Positions 37,722-45,821 of a DNA stretch of 64,000 bases are shown here, one piece after another (the stretch's first letter is position 1; each line of letters opens with the position of its first letter). The stretch spans positions 8,056,501-8,120,500 of the forward strand of contig NZ_CP152412.1 of NCBI RefSeq assembly GCF_038957035.1, read 5' to 3'. Both the position numbers and the translations under genes were made by a program. The stretch comes from Bradyrhizobium sp. B097 (GTDB taxonomy: Bacteria > Pseudomonadota > Alphaproteobacteria > Rhizobiales > Xanthobacteraceae). The notes under the pieces are model-generated. The model did not search any database and was not told the origin of the DNA. It saw only the letters and a list, made by a program, of their open reading frames with translations.

Positions 37722-37881
37722 ACCCTCCCCTGGAGGGGGAGGGTCGACGCGAATGAAATGAGCGGCGGGGTGGGGTGACGGTCTCTCGCGGCGGGCGCTG
37801 CCCGTGTTGAGAGACCACCCCACCCCGCTTCGCATTGCGCTTCGCTTCATGCGAAGCGACCCTCCCCCTCCAGGGGAGGGT
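37722..37881. repeat. Inverted-repeat element with C-rich/G-rich arms
   Basis: Arms ACCCTCCCCTGGAGGGGGAG with GGTCG (37722-37745) and the complement at 37857-37881 enclose a GGCGGGGTGGGGTGAC / ACCACCCCACCCCGC pair, so it is doubly palindromic. Related in style to 21090-21213. Confidence 0.8.
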
Positions 37882-37989
37882 AAGGGAAGACGCGGCCGCT
37901 TTTTCATTCGCAATGCTGCAATCGCGAGATGCAATTGTCGCGTGATTGCGAATTTGCCATAAGGCAGCGTGACCCTGATCCGCGCTTCG

Positions 37990-39054
37990 ATGGCGACCGC
38001 CATTCCCGACCGCAGCAAAGTTCTGAACGGGCTCGAGACACTCGTCATCGGCGCCGCCGGCGGCTTGCTGTTTTTATGGGCGGGATTGCCGGGCGGGCTG
38101 ATCTCGGGTGCGATGTGCGCGGTCGCGATCGCCGCACTGGCCGGACGGCCGCTCGCGGTGCCGCCGGTGCTGACGCAATCGGTACTGCTGCTGCTCGGCA
38201 TCTCGCTGGGCTCGCTGATGTCGCAGCAATTGCTGCAGCACATGAGTTCCTATCCGCTCACCATCGCCCTGCTGGCGCTGGCGACGTTCTGCTCGACCTT
38301 CGGCTCGAGCGTCTATCTGCAACGCGTGCATGGCTGGGACCAGACCTCGGCCTTCCTCGCCGGCAGCCCCGGCGCGCTCTCGCAGATCACGATCCTCGCC
38401 GCGGAAAAGGGCGCCGACGTCGCGGCGATCGCCGTGGTGCAGACCATGCGCGTCATCATCCTGACCGCGGCCCTGCCGCTGGTGCTGGCACTGACCGGGG
38501 TGACGCACGCGGCGCCGCCGCCATTGCCGACGACGGTGGCCTCGCCGTTCGGCCTTGTCGCCCTGGTCGCCGGGTCGATCGGCGTCTCGCTGCTGCTGCG
38601 CTGGATCAAGTTTCCCGCCAGCTGGATGTTCGGCGCGATGCTCGCCTCCAGCCTGCTGCACGGCTCGGACCTGCTCGATGGCGGCCTGCCGCCCTGGCTG
38701 CGCAACATCGCGCTGGTCGGCATCGGCGCGCTGATCGGGACCCGCTTTGCGCGGATGAAGACCTCGACCCTGCTGAGCCACGTCAATGCCGGGCTCGGCT
38801 CATTCGCGATCGCGATCGCAATCTCCGCCGTGTTCGTCGCGGTGATCGGCTTCACCACCCATGTGCGGCTTGCCGACGTCGTGGTCGCCTTCGCGCCCGG
38901 CGCAATGGACGCGATGCTGGCGCTGGCGCTGACGCTGCACATCGACCCGATCTTCGTCGGCGCGCATCATCTGTCGCGCTTCCTGTTCGTCACCATCTCG
39001 ACGCCGGGCATCATCCATCTGTTCGGACGGCCGCAGGACGACGTCGACGATTAG
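37990..39054 (+). CDS. AbrB family membrane protein (COG3180-type)
   Basis: A 354-residue inner-membrane protein with about ten helices, matching the AbrB/ammonia-monooxygenase-like family. The two repeated halves contain glycine-rich PGGLISGAMCAVAIAAL and FPASWMFGAMLASSLL, plus GSPGALSQ and AFAPGAMDAMLALAL. Function in this family is not well established; some are proposed transporters or regulators. ATG at 37990 chosen; a GTG 21 bases upstream is possible. Confidence 0.8.
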   Translation: MATAIPDRSKVLNGLETLVIGAAGGLLFLWAGLPGGLISGAMCAVAIAALAGRPLAVPPVLTQSVLLLLGISLGSLMSQQLLQHMSSYPLTIALLALATFCSTFGSSVYLQRVHGWDQTSAFLAGSPGALSQITILAAEKGADVAAIAVVQTMRVIILTAALPLVLALTGVTHAAPPPLPTTVASPFGLVALVAGSIGVSLLLRWIKFPASWMFGAMLASSLLHGSDLLDGGLPPWLRNIALVGIGALIGTRFARMKTSTLLSHVNAGLGSFAIAIAISAVFVAVIGFTTHVRLADVVVAFAPGAMDAMLALALTLHIDPIFVGAHHLSRFLFVTISTPGIIHLFGRPQDDVDD

Positions 39055-39075
39055 GCCAAGGCTCACCTGTTAATT

Positions 39076-39209
39076 CCGTCATCCCCGCGCAAAGGCTTCG
39101 CCTTTGTCGCTGGAGGTGCGAGCGGAGCGAGCCTCGAAGGATGAACGGCCCGGTTGGTGGCCGTGCATGCTTCGAGACGGCCGCAAGTGCGGCCTCCTCA
39201 GCATGACGG
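39076..39209. repeat. Dispersed palindromic repeat, copy 4
   Basis: Same family as 5473-5578: CCGTCAT and ATGACGG ends, GGAGGTGCGAGCGGAGCGAG and CCTCGAAGGATGAACGGCCC inside. About 26 bases containing a small AAAGGC/GCCTTT hairpin are inserted after the left end. Confidence 0.8.
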
Positions 39210-39302
39210 ATTGAGAGGCGGACGGGCTTTAACCGTGGAAGCGTGGTGGGTTTCGCGGTGCCTGTCATCGGGCCGCGCTTTGCGCGGACCCGTTGGCTCT
39301 AC

Positions 39303-39686
39303 CTACCCTGCCTCGGCCGTCGACTGGTCCGGCTGATCGCGAAACGATCGCGCCAACGCTGTCAGTTCGCCGGGATCGAACCATAGCTCCTCGTCCCGGT
39401 CCATTTGCAGCTTCGCGACGGCGGCAGCGTGCCACAACGGCCCGGTGATCTGGGCATAGACCGAATCGGGCTGCGCTTCGCTCCATTCCTCGAGCCGCTC
39501 TCTGGCCACTGCGCGCCATAGCGCGGTCAGCCGGCTGCTCGCACCATGGATTTCGGAGATGGTATATCTCGGGCGCTGCTCGCTCATCAGCGTGGCGACG
39601 AGGTTGCGGCGGCTCTTGAGGCGCAACAACGTCTCATTGGCCAACAGCAACAATTCGACGGGGACGCGGTGCACGATGATCAGCAT
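39303..39686 (-). CDS. Hypothetical protein
   Basis: A 127-residue product with no domain that I recognise. It starts with a hydrophobic stretch (MLIIVHRVPVELLLLANETL), then is helical and charged, with TSEQRPRYT-like and DRDEELWFDPGELTAL segments. Likely cytosolic. It lies downstream of, and in the same orientation as, three other small conserved-looking genes. Confidence 0.45.
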   Translation of the reverse strand: MLIIVHRVPVELLLLANETLLRLKSRRNLVATLMSEQRPRYTISEIHGASSRLTALWRAVARERLEEWSEAQPDSVYAQITGPLWHAAAVAKLQMDRDEELWFDPGELTALARSFRDQPDQSTAEAG

Positions 39687-39784
39687 GGGCTCGTCTGTCG
39701 CGCACGATCGGAACGGTGAAGGCGGGATAGCCTCCACCTTGCAACACCTGACACGCGCGTCAGGGCCTTCGCACAGGGAATCCT

Positions 39785-40069
39785 CTACCTTGGCTTCCGG
39801 AAATCGATGCTGCGCAGGATGATCCGGGGTGGCGCTCCCTCGAACTCCTTCGCCTGATACTTGTCATCGGCGCACGCCTCGATGCGCTCGCGCAGCCGCA
39901 TGAACTGGGTCTCGCGGTGGCCGGCGCGCCCGAGCGCCCCGCCTTCCAATTCATCCATGGCGGAAGTCGAGATCGCGCAATGGATCTCCTTCTCGTCGTC
40001 ATGCATCGAAAACAGCACGACCATCCGGTCGTATTCGTAGCTGATGAAGCGACCCTGGGTAAGCGTCAT
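39785..40069 (-). CDS. DUF1488-like small protein
   Basis: A 94-residue protein beginning MTLTQGRFISYEYDRMVVLF, followed by EKEIHCAISTSAMDELEG and ending PPRIILRSIDFR. The beta-rich start and the AISTSAMDEL block resemble DUF1488 proteins. No known function. Part of a run of three to four small leftward genes; the reading frame extends upstream, but this ATG fits the family start. Confidence 0.65.
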   Translation of the reverse strand: MTLTQGRFISYEYDRMVVLFSMHDDEKEIHCAISTSAMDELEGGALGRAGHRETQFMRLRERIEACADDKYQAKEFEGAPPRIILRSIDFRKPR

Positions 40070-40106
40070 GTGACCAGCTCCTTCAAAGCCGCGAAGCGGT
40101 TCTGGT

Positions 40107-40403
40107 TCATCGCGGCTCGGTGAGCCGGACAAAGTCCTCGAGAATTGCCGTGACCAGATCGCGATGCCTTGTATCCTCCGGCGGCAGGCTCGCTGCGTAC
40201 AGATTCAAAACGTAGCGCGCCTTGGCGGCGACCTCCGGCCACGACGTCGCAGGTACCGCCAGCAGTCCGGTCTCGAGTGAGGCCTGCCGTTCGCGCAGAT
40301 CCCTCGCATGGGTCTCGATTTCCGCCAGCGCACGGCGAATATCGGTGGCTTTCTGGGCTGCCATACCGCGGCGGCGATCGAGGTCGAGCGGTTCGTCAGT
40401 CAT
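40107..40403 (-). CDS. Small hypothetical protein
   Basis: A 98-residue, largely helical, charged protein (DLDRRRGMAAQKATDIRRAL..., RYVLNLYAASLPPEDTRHRD). No family recognised. Its start overlaps the end of the upstream gene by 8 bases, supporting a real operon. Confidence 0.55.
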   Translation of the reverse strand: MTDEPLDLDRRRGMAAQKATDIRRALAEIETHARDLRERQASLETGLLAVPATSWPEVAAKARYVLNLYAASLPPEDTRHRDLVTAILEDFVRLTEPR

Positions 40404-40665
40404 TGGATGCGCTCGCGTCGATACGCTGGGCGTCCGCCAGATCGACCGAGCCGATCGACACCATCTCCGTCGTCAATCCGCGCGAGCCTTGTGCCGGGAC
40501 GATGATCATCGTGGCAACACGGCGGAACACCGCGAATGAGAGCCCTTCGATCGCCTCTTCATCGGTAATGACGTCATAGGCGCCTGCGGGCAATTCACGA
40601 TCGATGCCTCTGATCCGGAATGGATGCTGGAAGGTGACGACTTCACGTCGGGAGCGCATGGTCAT
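40396..40665 (-). CDS. Small hypothetical protein
   Basis: An 89-residue beta-rich product (VTFQHPFRIRGIDRELPAGA, then YDVITDEEAIEGLSFAVFRR). The phrase reads like a short conserved rhizobial protein, but I cannot assign a family. Overlaps the next gene by 8 bases. Starts at 40665 or 40659. First gene of the small leftward cluster. Confidence 0.55.
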   Translation of the reverse strand: MTMRSRREVVTFQHPFRIRGIDRELPAGAYDVITDEEAIEGLSFAVFRRVATMIIVPAQGSRGLTTEMVSIGSVDLADAQRIDASASND

Positions 40666-40996
40666 GGGCCAGCCTTTTGCGAAATGCCTTGCGCCGGTGC
40701 GCGGCCCCATTGGCAGCATGCGCCGCTTCGGCGGCAATAGCCAATGCTTTCTTATTGGTTTTCCTGGTGTTCCTGGCTTTCTCGCTGAACGAGGGGCAAA
40801 GACCGCTCCGCACAGCATCCTGCGCGTTGTTGCCGCAGCGCGCCGCAGACCGCTTTGGCGCTCGCTATTCGGGTGCGATCGGCCTACGGTCGATCACCAT
40901 CACTTCCGGCAAAGCAAATCCACGTCGACGTTTGGGACTGCTCCGGAGGCAGGCTCTGACCGAGTCGATGATCTCGATAAACAGAGGGAGACCGAC
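40666..40996. other. Intergenic region, divergent
   Basis: About 330 bases between two divergent small genes. It should hold both promoters. I see no repeat, RNA or convincing operator in it. Confidence 0.4.
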
Positions 40997-41125
40997 ATGT
41001 CCAAAGGCGAGCGACACGGCAACCGCGAGGTCAAGAAGCCCAAGAAGGAGAAGATCAAGGTGATCGCCGCGGCTCCCAGCCTGAAGAGCGGACAGCCGAG
41101 CTTCACGCCGGGGAAGAAGAAATAG
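40997..41125 (+). CDS. Short basic conserved-looking protein
   Basis: A 42-residue, very lysine-rich peptide (MSKGERHGNREVKKPKKEKI, then SGQPSFTPGKKK). AGAGGGAGACC precedes the ATG. I recall similar short peptides in rhizobial genomes but know no function; a nucleic-acid-binding role would be guesswork. Confidence 0.6.
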   Translation: MSKGERHGNREVKKPKKEKIKVIAAAPSLKSGQPSFTPGKKK

Positions 41126-41139
41126 ATCGATTGAGACAA

Positions 41140-41156
41140 GGCCTGTAAATCAGGCC
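41140..41156. terminator. Short bidirectional hairpin
   Basis: GGCCTG-TAAAT-CAGGCC lies between the converging short basic gene and dsbB. Probable shared terminator; the stem is short. Confidence 0.45.
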
Positions 41157-41162
41157 ACTCAG

Positions 41163-41735
41163 TCAGACCTTGGCTGCCTTCGCCACGCCCCAGCCGGCGA
41201 TCGCGGCCATCAAGAGCGAGATCAGCACGTTGTAGCCGGCAAGCGAGATGCCGAGGAAGCGCCACTGCACTTCGTCGCAGCGGACCACCTTGACCTTGTC
41301 GAGCTGATCCAGCAGCGAGCCGGCCTTGCCGAAATCCACCATCGGGCCGGTGCAGTCGGTCGGCCCCTGCCAAAACCCCCATTCGACCCCGGCGTGATAG
41401 GCGCCGAGCCCGGCATTGGCCAGCGCGGCGAGGCCGAGGATCACAAGGCCCGCGAGCAGCACCGGGCGCGCCGCGCCACGGGCGGCCGCGAGCGCCACCA
41501 CGGCGCCGAGCGGGACCGCGAGGTAATAGGCATAGCGCTGCTCGAGGCAGAGCGGACAGGGCATGATCTCCAGCACGAGCTGGAAGAACCAGGCGCCGGC
41601 CAGCGTCGCCGCCGCGATCACGGCAATCGCCAGGGCCGAGGTCAGCGCCGGATTGCCGGTGGCGGAAGCATCCGACGGATGGGCGGTGGCGAGCGTCACG
41701 GCAGTCCTCCTGCGAGCATCGTTCGGCAGGGTCAT
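41163..41735 (-). CDS. dsbB: Disulfide bond formation protein B
   Basis: A 190-residue four-helix inner-membrane protein that reoxidises DsbA with quinone. The first periplasmic loop pair is in EIMPCPLCLEQRYAYYLAV; the second loop holds TDCTGP and a further Cys in VVRCDEVQ. A DsbA-like protein is encoded at 32170-32847. The ATG before TLPNDAR is chosen; the N-terminal cytosolic stretch of about 30 residues is longer than in E. coli DsbB. Confidence 0.9.
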   Translation of the reverse strand: MTLPNDARRRTAVTLATAHPSDASATGNPALTSALAIAVIAAATLAGAWFFQLVLEIMPCPLCLEQRYAYYLAVPLGAVVALAAARGAARPVLLAGLVILGLAALANAGLGAYHAGVEWGFWQGPTDCTGPMVDFGKAGSLLDQLDKVKVVRCDEVQWRFLGISLAGYNVLISLLMAAIAGWGVAKAAKV

Positions 41736-41894
41736 GGCCCCTGCTCCATGCTCAGCCCGGGTCGTATCGCGCCAAAATACCGCTGTCGAGGCGCGGGACA
41801 ATCACATCCGCGCGGGTTGACCGTGACGGGCCGCCCGCTATAGTCCGCCGCGCTTCGCGACCCCGGGCCCGTCTCGGCCAGGATCACCGCGAAT

Positions 41895-41979
41895 GCCCCT
41901 GTGGCGGAACTGGTAGACGCGCTCGACTCAAAATCGAGTTCCGCAAGGAGTGCTGGTTCGATTCCGGCCAGGGGCACCA
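41895..41979 (+). tRNA. tRNA-Leu (anticodon CAA)
   Basis: An 85-nt class II tRNA with encoded CCA. Acceptor GCCCCTG pairs with CAGGGGC, and the anticodon stem CTCGA/TCGAG encloses loop CTCAAAA, giving anticodon CAA. A long variable arm and the T-arm GGTTCGATTCC follow. An integrase gene begins about 210 bases downstream, so the tRNA 3' end is the probable attachment site of an integrated element. Confidence 0.95.
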
Positions 41980-42189
41980 ACCAGGCTGTTCGCGCCGGTT
42001 CGCCAGCATCCGCAGCCGTCCGCGCGGCGCTTCAAACCCTTGAAAAATAGGCACTTCTGCATAGCTCGGTGTTCGCCACCGTTTGTTCTCATCCGATCCC
42101 ATCCGCTCGATTTGTTGGTATTTCTGTTGGTATCGGGAGAACAGACGTTCACGGTAACTTCCGTTATTCCTAACTAAGGAATTGTGCAG

Positions 42190-43560
42190 ATGGCCTGCAA
42201 GAACGACGGCGCGCATGCAAATCCAAAGCAGATCAGGACTGACGTCGACTGCCGCGTTGCCCGACCGAAATTCAACAATGGCGCGTGGAGCGCCGCCAAG
42301 ATTTCCGACGTGACCGGGGGCGGTCTCTATCTCTTCATCACGGCGGACAGGAGTAGGCTAGGTAACGCTGCCTCCAAGCTCTGGCGGATGAGCTACCGCT
42401 TCCACAGCCGTCAGAAGACCTACTCCATCGGCCCTTACGGGAGCGGCAAGGACGGCACGTTCTCGCTCGCCGACGCGCGGCTTGAGCGCGACAAGGCCAA
42501 AGCCCTGCTCAAGGAAGGCAAAGACCCGAGCACCGAGAAGCAACTCGACAAGCACAGGCAGGCGGCCGCCCGGCCCTTCGGGCAATGGGCCGACGAGTGG
42601 CTCGCGAAGAAGAGGGTGGAGAAAGTCAAACGCGGCAGGATTGTAGCGGTGCGCGACCCCAAGACCATCGAGGTGCTCGAGCTCCGCGTTGGCTACGTCA
42701 AAAATCGCTTCGGCAAGCTGTGCAGGCAGGACATCAAGCGTCCGGACGTGCTCGCGTTCATGCGTTCATACGAAGCCGAAGGAAAGTTGGAGACCCGCGA
42801 CCGCGTGCGCAGCATTGGTGAGCAGATCTGTAATTATGCCGATGTCGAAGGCGACGGCTACAACCCATTCCGCAACCTGAATGGGCAGATGATTGCCAAC
42901 ATTTCAACGCCGCGTCCCGGCGTCACCGAGCCCCGTGACGTGACGCGCGTCTTCAAGCTCATCAGCGCACCGTGGACAAAGGCGAGATTTGGTGACGTTG
43001 TTGGCTTTGCTCTGCGCTTCGATGCACTGACCATTCCCCGCCCCGGCATGGTCAATGAAATGGAGTGGAGCGAGGTCGATTGGGATGCTAAACGCTGGAC
43101 TGTTCCAGCCGCCAAGATGAAGACCGGCTGGGACCATGTCGTGCCGCTATCACGGCAGGCGCTCGCAATCCTGCGGAGCGTTCAGAAGCTAACCAGCCAT
43201 CGCCGATACGCATTTTCCTGCTCGAAGGATGCGCCGCTATCAAACAACACGCTCAACAAGCGCTTGCGGCTGCTCGGCATTGACACCAAGACTGATCATT
43301 GCGCCCACGGATTCCGGACCACCTTCTCGACCCTGTCTCACCACGAAGAGATCAAGGATGCTAAAGCCTGGGATGGCGATGTCGTCGAGCTGCAGCTCGC
43401 GCATCTCGATAACTCTACTGTGGAAGGTCTCTACAAGAAGCACGGACCGCTCGCGCTCATCGGCTCGCGCACGAAGTTGATGCAGCATTGGGCTGATCGG
43501 ATCGACCACTGGCTCGACCCCAAGAGGGTGATGCCGATCAAGGCCGGCGCGCAGCGCTGA
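42190..43560 (+). CDS. int: Tyrosine recombinase (island/phage integrase)
   Basis: A 456-residue integrase. The N-terminal Arm-binding part has KISDVTGGGLYLFI and FSLADARLERDKAKALLKEG, typical of P4-like integrases; a core-binding region follows. The catalytic domain shows the first Arg in RPGMVNEMEWSEVDWD, a Lys in KMKTGWDHVVPL, the HGFR box, QLAHLD, and the Tyr in VEGLYKK. It probably recombines at the tRNA-Leu gene directly upstream. ATG is used; GTG two codons earlier is possible. Local AT content is higher than in the surroundings. Confidence 0.93.
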   Translation: MACKNDGAHANPKQIRTDVDCRVARPKFNNGAWSAAKISDVTGGGLYLFITADRSRLGNAASKLWRMSYRFHSRQKTYSIGPYGSGKDGTFSLADARLERDKAKALLKEGKDPSTEKQLDKHRQAAARPFGQWADEWLAKKRVEKVKRGRIVAVRDPKTIEVLELRVGYVKNRFGKLCRQDIKRPDVLAFMRSYEAEGKLETRDRVRSIGEQICNYADVEGDGYNPFRNLNGQMIANISTPRPGVTEPRDVTRVFKLISAPWTKARFGDVVGFALRFDALTIPRPGMVNEMEWSEVDWDAKRWTVPAAKMKTGWDHVVPLSRQALAILRSVQKLTSHRRYAFSCSKDAPLSNNTLNKRLRLLGIDTKTDHCAHGFRTTFSTLSHHEEIKDAKAWDGDVVELQLAHLDNSTVEGLYKKHGPLALIGSRTKLMQHWADRIDHWLDPKRVMPIKAGAQR

Positions 43561-43587
43561 GCACCTATCAGGCTGATCAGGGTTTTG

Positions 43588-43854
43588 TCACGCCGAAATA
43601 GTTACGTCCACAAGTTCGAGAAGCGATCGCACTATCACCAGGCGCCGACGCCCGATTGTTGTCGTGATAAGCTGGCCAGATCCTATCAACTCATAAAGTT
43701 TTGTGCGTCCCAAGCCTGTTACCACGCACGCTTCGTCCACCGTGCAGCTGAGTCGCTCGCGAAACGGGACCACACTCCCGTCACGATCATTCGTAGTCAA
43801 AAACGGGCTTCTAGGCAGTCTCCGGCCATTCTCCTCCAGAGCGTCATCCGTCAT
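43588..43854 (-). CDS. Excisionase/AlpA-like HTH DNA-binding protein
   Basis: An 88-residue protein. After a polar N-terminus it has a MerR/excisionase-type helix-turn-helix: LSCTVDEACVVTGLGRTKLY, then ELIGSGQLITTTIGRRRLVI. Such proteins serve as excisionases or copy regulators of integrated elements. It converges on the integrase gene. AAAGGAGAGACC gives a good Shine-Dalgarno. Confidence 0.8.
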   Translation of the reverse strand: MTDDALEENGRRLPRSPFLTTNDRDGSVVPFRERLSCTVDEACVVTGLGRTKLYELIGSGQLITTTIGRRRLVIVRSLLELVDVTISA

Positions 43855-44163
43855 GGTCTCTCCTTTTCACGAAAGCCGTCGCCTAGTTAAAGCGCGCTGG
43901 AGACAGATCGAATGATACAAAACGCAAAATGAAGACACTTCAACAGCTCTGAAAATTCGCGAACTGAGCTGCGGCAATTTCGATCGAGTTGCGCCATAAG
44001 GATATCAAGCTCCGGCAAGCTTCAGCGCATGTGGTGAAACAGTTCAATAAGACGTGAGCAGTTCACGCGCCCCCCCAAGGCAGCCCTTTCCATTCCGAGT
44101 TCGGCAACGCAGGAAAGCGAGGCAAGACGGATGCGCGACGATACTCCCAAGTCGCGCCAGCTC
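43855..44163. other. AT-richer non-coding region in the integration site
   Basis: About 300 bases with no credible gene and visibly lower GC than the chromosome average, between the excisionase-like gene and the tRNA fragment. Probably leftover element DNA. Confidence 0.5.
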
Positions 44164-44213
44164 GATCGCTCATAACGGTCTGGTTGCAGGTTCGAGTCCT
44201 GCCGGGCCCACCA
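44164..44213 (+). other. 3' half of a tRNA with anticodon CAT (displaced att site)
   Basis: From the anticodon stem onward a tRNA is intact: stem GATCG/CGGTC with loop CTCATAA (anticodon CAT), a 5-nt variable loop, T-arm GCAGG-TTCGAGT-CCTGC, then CGGGCCC, A and CCA. No D-arm or matching 5' acceptor strand lies upstream. This is the usual debris of element insertion into a tRNA gene (Met or Ile2 type), here not the tRNA-Leu adjoining the integrase. Confidence 0.8.
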
Positions 44214-44505
44214 ATGAGATCAATATCTTACTGGGTCCTCGTTGCCCGCGGAATGACGACCGCACCAGAAACCGCACCAGATACGTCCACTTTTCGTTCG
44301 TGGGTCGCGCGCACTCCGCCCGCCATTGGCCAAACCGAGCGAGGGCGAAGGAGTTGTTGCTGGCGATCGCTCGCCGCTTCATCGCGGCGAAGAAACTCAA
44401 ACCGGGAAGATTGGGGTTTCCAACACCGCGCTGTTGGCTTGCGGCAAGTGCACGTAGACCCGGCAGTCTCGACACACGATCGCCAAGACCCCGCACCTTC
44501 CGAAC

Positions 44506-45810
44506 CTAGGATCGACTCTTTGGACGTGGCCACAGGCCTCCTTCAGACCATGATTCAGATTCTTCTGGGGACATCGGATCGGCTCCGCCGCCGGTCCGGG
44601 CAGGATCGGAATTGAGCCAGCGGTGCAACTCGAGCTTGCCTATCTGGTTGCGGTGGACCTCATCGGGTCCGTCGGCTAGCCGCAGCAAGCGGGTCGTAGC
44701 GAGCGCCGCAGAAAGGAAATGGTCGTTGTTGGTTCCACCCCCACCGAAAACCTGTATGGCCCAGTCAACAATCGTCTGCGCCATGTTTGGCGCGACGACC
44801 TTGATCATCGCGATTTCCTGCCGCGCGGCCTTGTTGCCGACCGTATCCATCATATAGGCCGCTCTGAGAGTCAGCAGGCGGGCCTGCTCGATCTTCATGC
44901 GCGCTTCGGCCAAGCGTTCAAGCGTAACCGTTTGCTCGGCGAGAGGCTTGCCGAAAGCAACACGTTTCAGCGCTCGCCGGCACATGCGCTCGAGCACGCG
45001 CTCGGAAAGGCCGACCAACCGCATGCAATGATGAATGCGTCCAGGCCCAAGCCGTCCCTGCGCGATCTCAAATCCACGCCCCTCGCCAAGCAGCATGTTG
45101 GTGGCGGGCACGCGCACATTGGTGAACATCACCTCGGATGCACGATCCGGCACGCCGTAAAATCCGAGCACCGGCAGCGAACGGACAACGTGCACGCCCG
45201 GTGTATCCTTCGGCACAAGAATCATCGATTGGCGCTTGTGACGGTCAGGGTGTGCCGGATCGGTCTGCCCCATGAAGATGATGATCTTGCACCGCGGATC
45301 GGTGGCACCGGTCGTGTACCACTTGCGGCCGTTGATCACGTAATCGTCGCCGTCACGCACGATCAGGCTGGCGACATTGGTCGCGTCCGACGAGGCAACG
45401 TCAGGCTCGGTCATCGCGAACGAAGAACGAATCTCGCCCGCGAGCAACGGCTTCAGCCAGCGCTCTTTCTGCGCCTCCGTACCATAGCGCAGGATCGTCT
45501 CCATGTTGCCGGTGTCCGGCGCACTACAATTGAAGACCTCGGGAGCAAGATGCGAGCGCCCCATGATTTCACACAGCGGCGCATATTCGAGATTCGTCAG
45601 CCCGTCCTCGTGAGCCGGCAGAAACAGGTTCCACAAGCCGGCACGTTGGGCGAGCGGCTTCAGTTCCTCGACAACCGGATGCACGGCCCAGGGCCCGAGC
45701 CGCTCCGCCTCCTGATAGTATCGGTGCTCATTCGGATAGATGTGCTCCATCATAAAGCGCTGGATGCGCTCGGCCAGTTCAAGGCTGCGTTCGCTTTGGG
45801 TGATATCCAC
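44506..45810 (-). CDS. Acyl-CoA dehydrogenase family protein
   Basis: A 434-residue flavoprotein with the ACAD layout: N-terminal helices, [15 protein letters not shown] and the WYTTGA beta-domain, then the C-terminal helical domain ([40 protein letters not shown]). It resembles the ACAD10/11- and FadE-like branch acting on longer or branched acyl-CoAs. GTG start at 45810 with AAGGAG 7 bases upstream. It is the last gene of the long transport/catabolism operon, 11 bases after the acyl-CoA synthetase, so it probably oxidises the CoA ester made by that enzyme. Confidence 0.9.
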   Translation of the reverse strand: MDITQSERSLELAERIQRFMMEHIYPNEHRYYQEAERLGPWAVHPVVEELKPLAQRAGLWNLFLPAHEDGLTNLEYAPLCEIMGRSHLAPEVFNCSAPDTGNMETILRYGTEAQKERWLKPLLAGEIRSSFAMTEPDVASSDATNVASLIVRDGDDYVINGRKWYTTGATDPRCKIIIFMGQTDPAHPDRHKRQSMILVPKDTPGVHVVRSLPVLGFYGVPDRASEVMFTNVRVPATNMLLGEGRGFEIAQGRLGPGRIHHCMRLVGLSERVLERMCRRALKRVAFGKPLAEQTVTLERLAEARMKIEQARLLTLRAAYMMDTVGNKAARQEIAMIKVVAPNMAQTIVDWAIQVFGGGGTNNDHFLSAALATTRLLRLADGPDEVHRNQIGKLELHRWLNSDPARTGGGADPMSPEESESWSEGGLWPRPKSRS

Positions 45811-45821
45811 GTAAATTCTCC

